NCBI GenBank assembly: GCA_002633005.1
Contig: NMRA01000221.1
Location: forward strand, 466,680-530,679
Direction: 5' to 3'
DNA from: Phoronis australis
Lineage: Eukaryota; Phoronida; Phoronidae
Length of the DNA: 64,000 nt
In this document: positions 1 to 11,246 of the stretch, in pieces
Layout: every line of letters begins with the position of its first letter
Numbering within the stretch: the stretch's first letter is position 1
The notes under the pieces: model-generated
The model's input: the letters and a program-made list of their open reading frames with translations, nothing else
Database searches by the model: none
Told to the model about the DNA's origin: nothing
Translations under genes and position numbers: made by a program

Positions 1-45
1 CTACATGTAGTCTTGCTCGTGAGACCAGACAAGTCTCATCATCTT

Positions 46-138
46 CAGTGCTGTAGTGGGGCGTAGGCGCACGTAGGCGCAGCCAACCACCTTTTGGCAT
101 TTGCGCCTACTTACCTCTTATTTATCACTATAGCAGTG
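46..138. mobile_element. 93-bp hAT-type MITE with 8-bp target duplication
   Basis: The ends are imperfect inverted repeats: CAGTGCTGTAGTGG at the left, and a right end whose reverse complement is CACTGCTATAGTGA (11 of 14 match). The element is flanked by a perfect 8-bp direct repeat ATCATCTT at 38-45 and 139-146. CAG-type ends with an 8-bp duplication are the signature of hAT transposons. At 93 bp it has no coding capacity, so it is non-autonomous. A longer diverged relative in opposite orientation lies at 62014-62169. Confidence 0.85.
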
Positions 139-146
139 ATCATCTT

Positions 147-2062
147 TAGTCCAACCTGTTTGGTTACTTGAACTCAATAAGTGCCTCGGTTATTTTTGCG
201 TAAGCTAATTACAGTAAACGATTAGAGCTTCCTACGTCATTGACAAGTCTATTGTTGGTGAACTGTCTGTCCAGTGTTCACTATAAACACTTCAATCAAC
301 GCAACTTTCCGCATAATCTCACAAAACTAACATCACGACTCGTCGTTTAATAACATCTATTTTTGTAAAATTCTTGACACGAACAATTCGTTTCAAGTGG
401 ATATGTTTACTCTGGTTACACCTGCCTGTAGTGAGACAGACTGTTCATCAATTGAAAATTACTCGGCGAGATCAAATGGCGAGCCTGTAAACATACAAAA
501 TCTTCAACGTTTGAATAACATTTCAAGTTAGCGTAGAAAATTTCAAATCAGCGCCGCTATAATTTCGAAAGAGGTAACGACGCCCAATTCGTTGATAAAA
601 CTCATCCATTTAAATACAGCGATAGACCTAACCCCAAAAATAAACAATAGAGACTGTTCGTGACATCAGTCACAGAGGTTTGTTTACAGCAGCAGTTCAA
701 GCTGAGACCAACAACCGCTATCAGTCTGTGCGTACATGCCGTGGTTAGATTGGCATTGCTCCACGGCCCTAAACAGTGATCGATCTACAGAAAAAATCCG
801 CCGAGGAAAATCTCCTCGAAAATCAGGGTATGGACTGTGGTCGTGCAATACACAATAATCATAATACGAACCAGCTGAATACACGAATAGAAAGCGGGAC
901 CTACGCCGGGGTTTTCCTACGCCTGACCGCCGATCACGTAGGAGGTATTCATGTACTTGATTCATGGAATTTCCGATGTCAGTACCCTCCAGCAACGGGG
1001 CTGAGAATGAGATAATTTGTGTACCCGTAGTGTTATCTGTTGTCGAAACAGCTGGGGGTAGGCAATTTCACAATTCGCAGCAAGATTGGATTTTTACACG
1101 TTGTTTCAAAATACCTGATTTGTTTTCCCCACGAGCTCTTTTGCTGAAAGCGTGTGTTATTAAGGTGCTATAAATCCACGTTCAATCCAGGAATCGGGAT
1201 TTTCGATTCATACCACCTTTTGGTATAAAATTGCTATCAACTTTCTCAGGTGAAAAGCATAACTCGGTTTGTAAAGCTTTGACAGTTTTTGTGGCGACCA
1301 CGCTCGGCGCACAGCATGACACTCGGTGATATATCAACGGGGCGCGGGCCTGATCTGAAGCCATAACGAGCCGTAAGACGGGGGCATTTGAGTGCACGAA
1401 TAAAACACACAAAACGTATCTGCATTAATGGTGTCGTACAAAGTTTCGACATATTTTATTCGACTTTTACACTTTTTCTATAAAGCATTTTCCAATTTTA
1501 TTATAACAAAACATGACGCCTTTCGAAGACGCTAGGAAAATATATATATGAACTGCACAAAAACGCCTGCCCTTCACAAGCGCGTCTCGGATAATCTCAA
1601 CAAACTTAACATTGTATAGGATACAGCATATATATCATGTAGAGAGGTAAGATCAGTTGGAATTATTGAGAAATATACCATTTCTGCACAAAGTCAAAAC
1701 ATGATTACACACAAACTATGAAGGACCGTTGAGATCTCGCTTATGATTAAAGCCAAACAAAATATACATCTAATATTCAAAATAACCGGACTCACTCTCT
1801 AAATCGAAGCTATTCACGTCGGCTTAAAAATATAATCGCAGATCGGAAAAAACAATAATTTTATAACACAAATTCTTCATTATTTACATGCATTTCAGAA
1901 ATGTAATACTGCCCAAAAATTATTGCAACCGCATCAACTGGTCCTCTCAGATCCTTGGAAAAACTCACTAGCTAGAATCCTCAAAAAATAGTCCAAAACA
2001 TTGCAGACGATATGTAATAGATTGAAGAAACTCTCCGATTGAATCGTAACAGTGGCGGTGAT
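147..2062. other. Intergenic/3' flank, no gene recognised
   Basis: I see no supported coding exon. Short open frames at 684-1015 and 964-1173 match no family I recognise and overlap on both strands. The part nearest the BTG gene (about 1450-2062) is probably its 3' UTR. It is AT-rich, has minus-strand AATAAA signals at 1455-1460 and 1497-1502, and has a minus-strand TGTAAATA (Pumilio-type site) at 1881-1888. Assigning these to the BTG mRNA is inference. Confidence 0.5.
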
Positions 2063-2566
2063 CTAACTCCAGACGAAGGTGGCAAACTGCTGGCCAAGTT
2101 GGTGAAGATTCATCACGTTTTTGGACGTTTGTAGAAGCTGGTCCTTGCAACTGAGCGTGAGATCGTTGGCGGACTGAGTAGTTTGAGAATTTGGCGAAGG
2201 TTGGTTTTGGACTGGCACGTTATTGGACTCATATAGCACACAAATACTTCCATCTTCTCCGATACGATAGCTAACTTCATGAGGGTCGATCCACATAGTT
2301 AGTTCGTTAGGGAAGAGAGTGTTTAGCTGTTCGAGTCCAGTTGAGGCGCAGGCCTTTTCGACTAGAGGGTCCATTTTATGATTTATCCTAATACATCTGA
2401 ATCCGCTACCTTTGAACGGGTTCTCAGGGAACCAATGATTCTGATAGTGGTTGAAAAGTACCTTTTGCAGAGTCCGGTTGAAACCCTCCAAAGTTTCCTC
2501 GCTCAGTTTGTGAGATCGAAGGAGTTTCGTGAGAAAGTCTGCTGCACTTTTTATTTCCTTTAACAT
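2063..2566 (-). CDS. BTG1/2: BTG1/BTG2-type anti-proliferative (APRO) protein
   Basis: The 167-residue protein is a BTG/Tob-family adaptor. Family members bind the CAF1/CNOT7 deadenylase of the CCR4-NOT complex, promote mRNA decay and restrain the cell cycle. Box A is seen around residues 39-65 ([23 protein letters not shown]). Box B is at about 88-111 ([19 protein letters not shown], then ICVLYE), including the Trp used for CAF1 contact. The BTG2 Tyr in GSGYRC is Phe here. The tail is short and has an SCKDQLL motif like the BTG1 tail, with no long Tob-type extension, so BTG1/2 fits better than Tob. An in-frame TGA (plus-strand 2576-2578) lies four codons upstream of the ATG, which supports this start. 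The reading frame is uninterrupted, whereas vertebrate BTG1 and BTG2 carry one intron. Confidence 0.95.
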   Translation of the reverse strand: MLKEIKSAADFLTKLLRSHKLSEETLEGFNRTLQKVLFNHYQNHWFPENPFKGSGFRCIRINHKMDPLVEKACASTGLEQLNTLFPNELTMWIDPHEVSYRIGEDGSICVLYESNNVPVQNQPSPNSQTTQSANDLTLSCKDQLLQTSKNVMNLHQLGQQFATFVWS

Positions 2567-2879
2567 TGTCGCTAGTCAAGATTCACAGTCTTTGACGGAA
2601 ACTTCTGAATTGTTTTGACTGCGGGATTATCTCATCCGTGTGACACTGCGTATTTCTCACTCGCACGTAGACACGAAGCGATGGCCGGAATTCTCGTTTT
2701 CTCAAAGTAATCTCTCTTGGGCTCGTCAATGCTTGATGATTGGCTGAACTCGTTGCTAATTCTTCGGTTGGCGATGTCTTTTTTCGCTTTCAGAAGATTT
2801 TATTTGAAAAAACAGCACCGTTTAGCACCAATATGGTTGAAATGTTTCGCTGAAATGAATCGCCTCGCGAGCAGCCAAG

Positions 2880-3006
2880 CCTATTTATCGCGTCTCTTTG
2901 TCTACGGATCATAACAAGCGGTGACGTCACGCAAAGAAATTACTGGAACGTCACTTATCTAAAAATAACCGCCAATCACGAAACGGGATTTCCTTCCATA
3001 TATGGA
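2880..3006 (-). promoter_or_regulatory. Putative BTG promoter: TATA-like, CRE, CCAAT, CArG box
   Basis: Reading away from the BTG start there are four elements. A TATA-like ATAAATAG (minus strand) lies at about 2881-2888. A full palindromic cAMP response element TGACGTCA is at 2922-2929. A CCAAT pentamer is on the plus strand at 2972-2976. A perfect serum response element core CCATATATGG is at 2996-3005. If transcription starts about 25-30 bp past the TATA-like site, the CRE is near -70 and the CArG box near -145. This resembles mammalian immediate-early promoters. The motifs are seen; their function is inferred. Confidence 0.55.
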
Positions 3007-3009
3007 AGC

Positions 3010-6004
3010 AAACTCAAACTAGAGTTTTGCAAAAATAAGGCGCAACATTTCACGCTTTTTAATAAAAGTATATGCAACATATTTTACAAAGTCCTCCGAG
3101 AGTCATAAAAAATATAAAAATACGAAAAAATACACAAAATACGTTATTCATGATCAAAATTTTCCAAACTACACTGATAAACTAAAAATATGCTGTATTC
3201 ATAGTTTGCATTTTGTCTCGACACCGAGTGATTTGAATGACAAGAGGGTTATGCCCTTGGAGTGTTTGCTCGGTGTCATAACACGGCGATCCAGGGTGAC
3301 ATTATTGACGTAGTTCTAACTAGGTCGATGCACTTGTTGAATAGTGATCAACTGTGTCCGATAGAAAACATTCATTAGTTTCTTTTCAAGTGTGCAATAT
3401 AAACGTGTGAGAAGTGCAACCATTGTTGAACTGTTGCGCAACATGTTTAGTTGCTCTGCAAAACAAGATTCCCTGTTCGCAATCGTACATGCAAGTTCAA
3501 CCATACGGAACTTTGCTAAATGTAGGTGGACTAAAACCTGATAATATCCAACCGTGGTCTGAAAGAACATTTTTTGTTTTAGTATGTTTTAAAAATGTGT
3601 ATTGCGTTGCAATGGCAAATGAAAAAACGAAGCATAGTGCCACTTTGACAGCTTCGTTTGATTATTTGTTGTTGATCTACCTACGTGGAACATTAAATGC
3701 ATCCCTAAGGCTAATTATAAAACATTCAATATCTTGCAGTTCTGCTTCATCTGTAACAGCATTCCAAAAATCGAATTATCTTTTGTAGAGTTCTGTTGCA
3801 TTATTGAAAAAATAAAGAAATTTCGTGCTGAATGCGCATTCGCTTCGTTAACGCCTCGGTCCGGCAGATAAGTCTCATCCACCGGGTAATATCGGAAGAT
3901 TTTCAGGAGGGTCAGGCGGGTGTCTGGGTATAAAATCTCCCGCTGTAAGTAATATGACATCGTAGTCCAGGACTACTATTGATCCCAATGAAATCACCAC
4001 ATCATACCAGGCATCGAGATAGAACTCTAACGTAGGGATCAGGCGACCATTACCCGATAGGTTATCAAGGCTTTAAAAGTTGTTTTGTGAGTTTTTATTG
4101 GAAATGAAGCTCAATTGCAAGAATGTCGATAAGCTGCATGGAGGACAGTCAGTCTGTCGGGCCAATACACATCACCTGAATACGCACTGCACTGTTGAGC
4201 AATGAAGCGCTGATAGCGACGAACTTATGTCAAAATTCGGGCAACCTTGTACCTGATAAAATTCGTTTAAATAAGCATCGTCTTCACTGGTAGTGCCCAA
4301 GTTTCGCACACACACGGGCGTTTTTCAAAAATCGGTCTCGAGAACGATTTGAAGACAAAGTGACGTTAATATAAGAAGTTTATTTTATTTAACTTTGTGT
4401 TATTTATTTGGAGTTGGCATGTTAAGAAATGGACAGAGACATGGGGTCTGCTGTTTTCATTTCCACATGAAAACATCAAAAGCTCTAATTAATCACAAAA
4501 TTATTGATTAAATATAAACCATTAGCGATGCCCTTTGTTGCCGTATCTCTACAGTCTATTCACATAGTTATAATTGAGTTTTCCATTAATTACGGAAATG
4601 CTTTCTTTGTTCGACTCTGGTTTGTTCTAGCGGTGCGTGATAGGAAGAAGTCTCATTTCACCTACGGTCATGAAAGTAATCAGGATTCTCACGATGTGGC
4701 TGCGGATTATCTCGCATACAACATCTGTCGCACTCTCACCCTGATTTTTAATGAGCTTCGTCCAGCCATTCGCAGCTGGAAGTGCGATATGCGAGCATTG
4801 TTTGGGTTTTCCTCTCATTGTGTGCAACTGGTGGTTGGGTCCATTACATCGATAGTAGGGGTACTAGTGGCCAGCGTTCTTCAAGTTGCCGGTGCAGGTA
4901 AAATTATTACCAAACAGGCGTCAATGGAGATCTCAAAGGAGAATGGGAATCTATGAATAAGAACCTACGAACTGAGCAGATATTCCCATTTATGTTACTA
5001 AATGAGCCTTTATAACCCGCACGATCGGATGTATGCAGATCTAGGACCACCACTCCAGGTTTACGAGGAATCTAGGAACTTGGATAAACAAACGCCAATC
5101 GATGGTAGATACGGGCGTGCCTTCGCGCAGTCAAAATCCGGCCGTACCAACGTACCCAGGTCGTCGGAAAATGAAACTCGAGACAAAATCAAGTGATGAA
5201 AACCCCACCAGAAACCCCAATACGCGCCCCCGGCCTCGGTCGTCATCTTCACTGTTTACCCACCCTAGATACCTCAAAGCCTCCTCATACCCACCTGAAT
5301 GCCCCAAATGACAAAATGCACACCTGATACGATACCAGGGGGAAAATACCCACCCAAGATGATACCTAACAAAGCAAAACACACCGAGTTTTGCGGCACA
5401 CGTCTCCTAACCCTTCTACTGGGAAGACCTCCAGGAGCGACACTTCTTCGCTCCCATTTGTTTTCGTTTATAATTTAACGCTTTTCCCTCAGTTCAACTT
5501 TCCATTCCAATTGCTTGATTTCCTCTCACAAACGAAAAAGGTTGTTAAGATTATTGTCAACTATTGCAATTATAGACGTAACACAAGCTATGCTTTCAAT
5601 ACTTCTAAAAATAGATAGGCGGGATTAATGGTTTTGTCTCATATTGACCCGGCCGTAATCGTTGGATATAACGTGTTCGAATTTTGCAGTTTTCTCCATT
5701 GAACAACGGGCATCAAACTGGTTCTCGAAATACGGGCACGTTACATCCGACTATTGCCGTCCCGCACCAGTTTGATGGGAAATATGCACAAGTGCAGTTT
5801 CATCGGTGAATAAAAAACCTCTGACAAGATACGTGCAAAATCCTTTCCCTGTACTATGGAATAAGCTCGCCCAAAAATGTAAACATTACCGAAGACATAT
5901 TGATTCAGCTTTCCGGTAAACGCGTGTCAATAAAGTGACAATAGGCCAGTGTGCATTCAGTTATCAAACCGCTGTGCAACCATTCTCGTTCAGCCAATCG
6001 GTGT
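3010..6004. other. Intergenic region without recognised gene
   Basis: There is no exon I can support on either strand. The longest frame (ATG at 4528, stop at 4956) encodes 142 residues with a hydrophobic stretch but matches no family I know. A short inverted repeat GACACCGAG/CTCGGTGTC brackets about 3220-3280. Confidence 0.4.
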
Positions 6005-7219
6005 TGAGCACTCCAAGCAGGTGTCTGTCGACTGGGATGTCCCGCACCGTAAATGTTGTGATTTGCTTTCGGGGATTTCTGATGTTTGACAAGAATGTTA
6101 ATGTTTTGACGGGTTTCCCAGCACGTCTGTTTACCTGTCAGTCGGAATGCGGAGACTTTAATTAATCTAACCACCGTGAGCGCAGCCAATTATTATTACA
6201 TCAAGATCAAGGAAGCTGAAACTCACTTCTTCATCAGCTTTGTATTTCTGACACAAGACGAATGCTCCATTAACATGTCATAATATTCTTTTGTGTCGGC
6301 GGCATCTGCTCCCTAGTCATGATTGGGCTTGCCTGCCCTTGAACAAATTTGTCAGCAATACTGACCATCAAAACCACAAATGAAATTTCTAAACACGCTT
6401 GGTGCAATTTTCGTGAAGACGACTATCTACAATAACATAAGCTTGCAGCTTGCAATTAGACATCAAGTTCATTTATTGAATACAAATACATGCAAGCGCA
6501 AGTTGCCAACGCAATTTTGACGAGGTTTTTGGTCTGCATTGACTTCAGTCAAGCCAGCCTTAGTTTTGACAAGTGGTATCATGATACATGTATTCAGTTT
6601 CGGCACTGAACCCGCGTCGAATTTATGTAGAAAAATGCAACTGCCATCGGATTGCCTGTAGTTGGTACGCGAATCACAAAGTAGTGCAAAGTAGAAATCC
6701 ATACGCCTCACATTTTTTCGTCTGCAAACCACTGAAACGCGCGCCAACCAAACAGTGCCAGAAGCCCGTGAAGGGGACAAGGTTATGATTGACAAATCGA
6801 GTGTCCAAATTATACGTACTCCCATTCAAACGGAGACGAACCCCAGCTCAAGCGCGCTGTTAAGCTGTGGTGACTCACACGTGGGGAAGCCCTGTGGACC
6901 GTTATTTATTTGTTAAATTTTGATATTATTGCTTCAGAGAGTATTTATTAGATTTTAAATTAAACATTTGTTACGAAAGCTGAGTACAATTTACAATTCA
7001 ATTCTTAGTTTAAAATAAAATTATTGACAAAAAGTAACTGAGTTTACTTTACATTGCGCATGCGTGTTTTTACAAAAGTTGCGTCGTGAGGTTTAAAGTT
7101 TTAGACACGTCGAGTTTTTCTGCAAAAGGGTTGTTTTTACGGTTTATGTCAGAAAAGAAATCGTATAATCGCCTCTGGTTTATGGCATGGGCAAAATCCA
7201 TGAGCAAGCCTCGGGATTT

Positions 7220-7415
7220 CATGCGTGCACTCAGCCTTTAACTTGGGGGGGACTCGAATTTCTGGTGAAGTGGACCTTCTGCTAACAAAAAAGCGGGAGG
7301 CCTAAAAAAAGGTTACTATGCCTTTTTAGTGGACTTTTGTCTCGTTTATTCGGACTTTTTGGTTCTCTGAGGCGGACCTTTTTGCCCACTTCGCCAAATT
7401 GGGGTGGAGGGCATG
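7220..7415 (-). mobile_element. Degenerate MITE of the CATGCGCGCACCCAG family (unit 1)
   Basis: The left end CATGCGTGCACTCAGC resembles the 15-bp terminal repeat of the intact element at 31658-31907. The interior shares blocks with that element in reverse orientation (GCTAACAAAAAAGCGGGAGG, TTTTAGTGGACTTTTGTC, GCCCACTTCGCCAAATTGGG). The other end is eroded to GGGCATG. Confidence 0.7.
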
Positions 7416-7863
7416 GATTTTGATGAAATTACCAAGGTGTTTTGTCCAGAAACTTGAGACTTACCGTTCAGTGTTCAGGCTGAGAAGCTGTCACGCCGAG
7501 ATAAACCAGGGGGACCAATACTAGTCGTACATAGTGGGTGCATGGAAGTCTTTCGTCACAGAAATGCAAAATTCTTCGAGCTGGGAAAGTTCCGAGAACT
7601 CTGGACCTCCCTGTGGATGCGGGAGCAGACTGGGGAGCAACACTCATGAAATTTGTCGTTTGTGACTGCAGAGTGAACCGGTGACCAGGTAGGCTTCAAT
7701 CTCAACTTGGGCGCCTAGTGAGACCAGTAGGTCGTTATTGTTATCAAAAGTGTTGTAAGATGTTCATTCAAAAATGATGTAAAGTGGTTATAGTTTATGC
7801 CAAAGACGCTATATTGTAATCTTAAGTTTTTCATAACAAGAACTGAAGCACCGTAGACAAAGT

Positions 7864-8016
7864 CAGGGGCGGATCCAGAATTTTGAGTGGGGGGGTCAGG
7901 GCAGAGTATTAGCCAAGATTTTGCTCGCAAGACATTCGCACCCCCGAACTGCCAAATGGAAAATGCAGAATTTTAGGGGGTTTGGCCCCATTGGCCCCCC
8001 TCTAAATCCGCCACTG
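7864..8016 (+). mobile_element. G-rich hAT5-like MITE, copy 1
   Basis: The terminal repeats are CAGGGGCGGATCCAG at the left and CTAAATCCGCCACTG at the right (12 of 15 match when reverse-complemented). The interior has a G-tract, then GCAAGACATTCGCACCCC and CTGCCAAATGG blocks shared with copies at 10986, 37920, 56338 (reverse) and 60694. It is non-coding. Confidence 0.8.
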
Positions 8017-8063
8017 GAAGTTGTTAATAATTATAGCTCATCACCTCGATCAACAATACGTAT

Positions 8064-8123
8064 CGAGATGTGCTGTCATCTATCGGTCAATCAAAATTGA
8101 CCGATAGATAGCAGCACATCTCG
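8064..8123. repeat. 60-nt near-perfect hairpin (unit 1)
   Basis: Two 28-nt arms (8064-8091 and 8096-8123) pair at 26 of 28 positions around a 4-nt CAAA loop. The only mismatches are two adjacent bases in mid-stem. It could be a minimal palindromic MITE or a small-RNA precursor; sequence alone does not decide. Confidence 0.75.
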
Positions 8124-8340
8124 TTTAAAAATTATTACTTTTCTGTGTCTGAAGGTAAGAATATTTGGTTCAATATGGCGTCCTCCATGAGGCTGTTTTT
8201 TAGGCTGCACACGGAGGTTTCACGTCGTTCCTTATCTAAAGGTAACGTTTTTTATGAAAAGACACTGCACAATTGTTCGCAATTACCTTGGCGTATTTGC
8301 GCCTTGCTTGTAGATTTGAAAGTTTGGGCTTGCAGGTGTA

Positions 8341-8432
8341 ATAGCCGAGATTACCCGACCCAGGAATCGAACCAGCGACTCCCGTAAAACCGGCAAGTGT
8401 GCTAACCATTCAGCTAATAGGCAATTGCCCGT
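8341..8432 (-). repeat. tRNA-derived SINE head, copy a (unit 1)
   Basis: On the minus strand there is an RNA polymerase III A-box-like TAGCTGAATGGTTAGCACAC. About 30 nt later comes a B box GGTTCGATTCC, followed by GGGTCGGGTAATCTCGGC. The cloverleaf is not intact, so this is a tRNA-derived repeat, not a tRNA gene. Confidence 0.65.
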
Positions 8433-8725
8433 TAGCGAGTAGCTAACAGAGGCTCATACGATTCACCGGAAGCACAGCTTCAACATTCCCCCCTTTCCTA
8501 CGGAACAGGCACGCCACCAGGAAGGTGAACACCGGGATGTCTCGCATACAGGTCATCAACATCCCTTGGTACCTTTACCACCACAACACAGGTGAACACA
8601 AGGTAGTCTCTCATACAGGTCCTTGACTCCTGGAACCTTCCATGCACCCCGTCCCGAGGTCTGTGGGCACTAGTTGGCAGTGCTTCATTGGTATATCATC
8701 CGTTTGCCCACTACGCCATTTGCAG

Positions 8726-8815
8726 TAATAGCCGAGATTACCCGACCCGGGAATCGAATCATCGACCCCCATAAAACCAGCAAGCATGCTAACCATTCAG
8801 CTAATAGGCAATTGC
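8726..8815 (-). repeat. tRNA-derived SINE head, copy b (unit 1)
   Basis: This is a second copy of the same tRNA-like module about 300 bp from copy a, in the same orientation. It has an A-box-like TAGCTGAATGGTTAGCATGC and a B box GATTCGATTCC. It is followed on the plus strand by the start of the TATDN2-like fragment. Confidence 0.65.
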
Positions 8816-8872
8816 CTGTTAGCGATTAGCTAACAGAGGCTCTTGTGATTCATCGGAAGCACATCTACAACA

Positions 8873-9186
8873 CAGGGTCTCCTGAGCACAGACGGACACC
8901 AACATGCAGCCCGTAACATTGGCTACAAGCCCAAGGCAGTCGATTCTCACATTCACATGGACTGACTGACCTTTGCATGCCAACGTTTTTCACCCGACGT
9001 GGCGGGCCGGCTGCTGACCATCTCTGAAATAAATTACATGAGTACAGTGCTTCCCTGTCCATCAAAGCTGCCCATATGTTTAACAGGGGGTGTAGCCGTC
9101 TTTGTGACCCAGTACATTATCAGTTCATGGAAGAATCCACTGAAGCGTACCCTTCGAGTTGGAAGGCAGCAATCGGCATCCATCCC
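8873..9186 (+). pseudogene. TATDN2-like: TATDN2-like (TatD hydrolase) fragment, unit 1
   Basis: Translation gives KAVDSHIHMD, the N-terminal metal-binding DxHxH-type motif of TatD hydrolases (Mg/Zn-dependent nucleases). It continues through LTGGVAVF, then after a frameshift CDPVHYQFMEES and WKAAIGIHPK. An in-frame TGA follows HMD where family members have Arg. A one-base deletion after GTCTTT shifts the frame. The fragment stops at the IGIHPK motif and runs straight into an AT-rich repeat tail, so the catalytic Glu and C-terminal half are absent. Confidence 0.75.
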
Positions 9187-9253
9187 AAAAATTTTTCGAG
9201 CACACAAGGCTATATATTTGTGGAACGATTCAACACCTGGAAAATTTTCCTAT

Positions 9254-9254
9254 N
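9254..9254. other. Single ambiguous base at the tandem junction
   Basis: An N lies exactly between the end of unit 1 and the start of unit 2. This suggests a scaffolding or merging seam. Confidence 0.8.
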
Positions 9255-10338
9255 TGAGCACTCCAAGCAGGTGTCTGTCGACTGGGATGTCCCGCACCGT
9301 AAATGTTGTGATTTGCTTTCGGGGATTTCTGATGTTTGACAAGAATGTTAATGTTTTGACGGGTTTCCCAGCACGTCTGTTTACCTGTCAGTCGGAATGC
9401 GGAGACTTTAATTAATCTAACCACCGTGAGCGCAGCCAATTATTATTACATCAAGATCAAGGAAGCTGAAACTCACTTCTTCATCAGCTTTGTATTTCTG
9501 ACACAAGACGAATGCTCCATTAACATGTCATAATATTCTTTTGTGTCGGCGGCATCTGCTCCCTAGTCATGATTGGGCTTGCCTGCCCTTGAACAAATTT
9601 GTCAGCAATACTGACCATCAAAACCACAAATGAAATTTCTAAACACGCTTGGTGCAATTTTCGTGAAGACGACTATCTACAATAACATAAGCTTGCAGCT
9701 TGCAATTAGACATCAAGTTCATTTATTGAATACAAATACATGCAAGCGCAAGTTGCCAACGCAATTTTGACGAGGTTTTTGGTCTGCATTGACTTCAGTC
9801 AAGCCAGCCTTAGTTTTGACAAGTGGTATCATGATACATGTATTCAGTTTCGGCACTGAACCCGCGTCGAATTTATGTAGAAAAATGCAACTGCCATCGG
9901 ATTGCCTGTAGTTGGTACGCGAATCACAAAGTAGTGCAAAGTAGAAATCCATACGCCTCACATTTTTTCGTCTGCAAACCACTGAAACGCGCGCCAACCA
10001 AACAGTGCCAGAAGCCCGTGAAGGGGACAAGGTTATGATTGACAAATCGAGTGTCCAAATTATACGTACTCCCATTCAAACGGAGACGAACCCCAACTCA
10101 AGCGCGCTGTTACAATTCAATTCTTAGTTTAAAATAAAATTATTGACAAAAAGTAACTGAGTTTACTTTACATTGCGCAAGCGTGTTTTTACAAAAGTTG
10201 CGTCGTGAGGTTTAAAGTTTTAGACACGTCGAGTTTTTCTGCAAAAGGGTTGTTTTTACGGTTTATGTCAGAAAACAAATCGTATAATCGCCTCTGGTTT
10301 ATGGCATGGGCAAAATTCATGAGCAAGCCTCGGGATTT

Positions 10339-10536
10339 CATGCGCGCACTCAGCCTTTAACATGGGGGGGGAACTCGAATTTCTGGCGAAGTGGACCTTC
10401 TGCTAACAAAAAAGCGGGAGGCCTAAAAAAAGGTTACCATGCCTTTTTAGTGGACTTTTGTCTCGTTTATTCGGACTTTTTGGTTCTCTGAGGCGGACCT
10501 TTTTGCTCACTTCGCCAAATTGGGGTGGAGGGCATG
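10339..10536 (-). mobile_element. Degenerate MITE of the CATGCGCGCACCCAG family (unit 2)
   Basis: This is the counterpart of 7220-7415 with left end CATGCGCGCACTCAGC, closer to the consensus terminal repeat than the unit 1 copy. The interior is about 97% identical to unit 1 by eye. Confidence 0.7.
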
Positions 10537-10985
10537 GATTTTGATGAAATTACCAATGTGTTTTGTCCAGAAACTTGAGACTTACCGTTCAGTGTTCAGG
10601 CTGAGAAGCTGTCACGCCGAGATAAACCAGGGGGACCAACACTAGTCGTACATAGTGGGTGCATGGAAGCCTTTCGTCACAGAAATGCAAAATTCTTCGA
10701 GCTGGGAAAGGTCCAGGAACTCTGGACCTCCCTGTGGATGCGGGAGCAGACTGGGGAGCAACACTCATGAAATTTGTCGTTTGTGACTGCAGAGTGAACC
10801 GGTGACCAGGTGGGCTTCAATCTCAGCTTGGGCGCCTACTGAGACCAGTAGGTCGTTATTGTTATCAAAAGTGTTGTAAGATGTTCATTCAAAAAATGAT
10901 GTAAAGTGGTTATAGTTTATGCCAAAGACGCTATATTGTAATCTCAAGTTTTTCATAACAAGAACTGAAGCACCGTAGACGAAGT

Positions 10986-11139
10986 CAGGGGCGGATCCAG
11001 GATTTTTGAGTTGGGGGGGGCAGGGCAGATTTTTACCCAGGATTTTGCTTGCAAGACATTCGCACCCCCGAGCTGCCAAATGGAGAGTGCAGGATTTTAG
11101 GGGGGCCTGGCCCCTTGGCCCCCTCTAAATCCGCCACTG
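10986..11139 (+). mobile_element. G-rich hAT5-like MITE, copy 2
   Basis: It has the same terminal repeats as copy 1 (CAGGGGCGGATCCAG and CTAAATCCGCCACTG). GAAGT occurs directly before the left end (10981-10985) and directly after the right end (11140-11144). This fits a 5-bp target duplication, also seen for the copies at 56338 and 60694. Confidence 0.8.
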
Positions 11140-11186
11140 GAAGTTGTTAATAATTATAGCTCATCACCTCGATCAACAATACGTAT

Positions 11187-11246
11187 CGAGATGTGCTGTC
11201 ATCTATCGGTCAATCAAAATTGACCGATAGATAGCAGCACATCTCG
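11187..11246. repeat. 60-nt near-perfect hairpin (unit 2)
   Basis: This copy is identical to the hairpin at 8064-8123, including the paired mismatch in mid-stem. Neighbouring DNA differs between the units at several positions. Confidence 0.75.

Larger units (their letters stand above)
6005..9253. repeat. Unit 1 of a near-identical tandem block
   Basis: From 6005 this sequence recurs at 9255 with a constant offset of 3250 bp. It is essentially identical over the first 850 bp (one substitution noted near 6846) and a few percent diverged after that. Unit 1 has 131 bp (6861-6991) missing from unit 2. Unit 1 lacks a large part of the TATDN2-like region and its 3' flank that unit 2 keeps (about 13160-14606). 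Both units end with the same repeat tail, reading ...ACACCTGGAAAATTTTCC. It contains a MITE, a G-rich element, a 60-nt hairpin, two tRNA-like SINE heads and a TATDN2 fragment, annotated separately. Confidence 0.9.

Noticed and set aside
4528-4956. 142-codon open frame with a hydrophobic stretch
   Set aside because: It matches no family I recognise, has no flanking exons or splice context, and its codon pattern is unremarkable.
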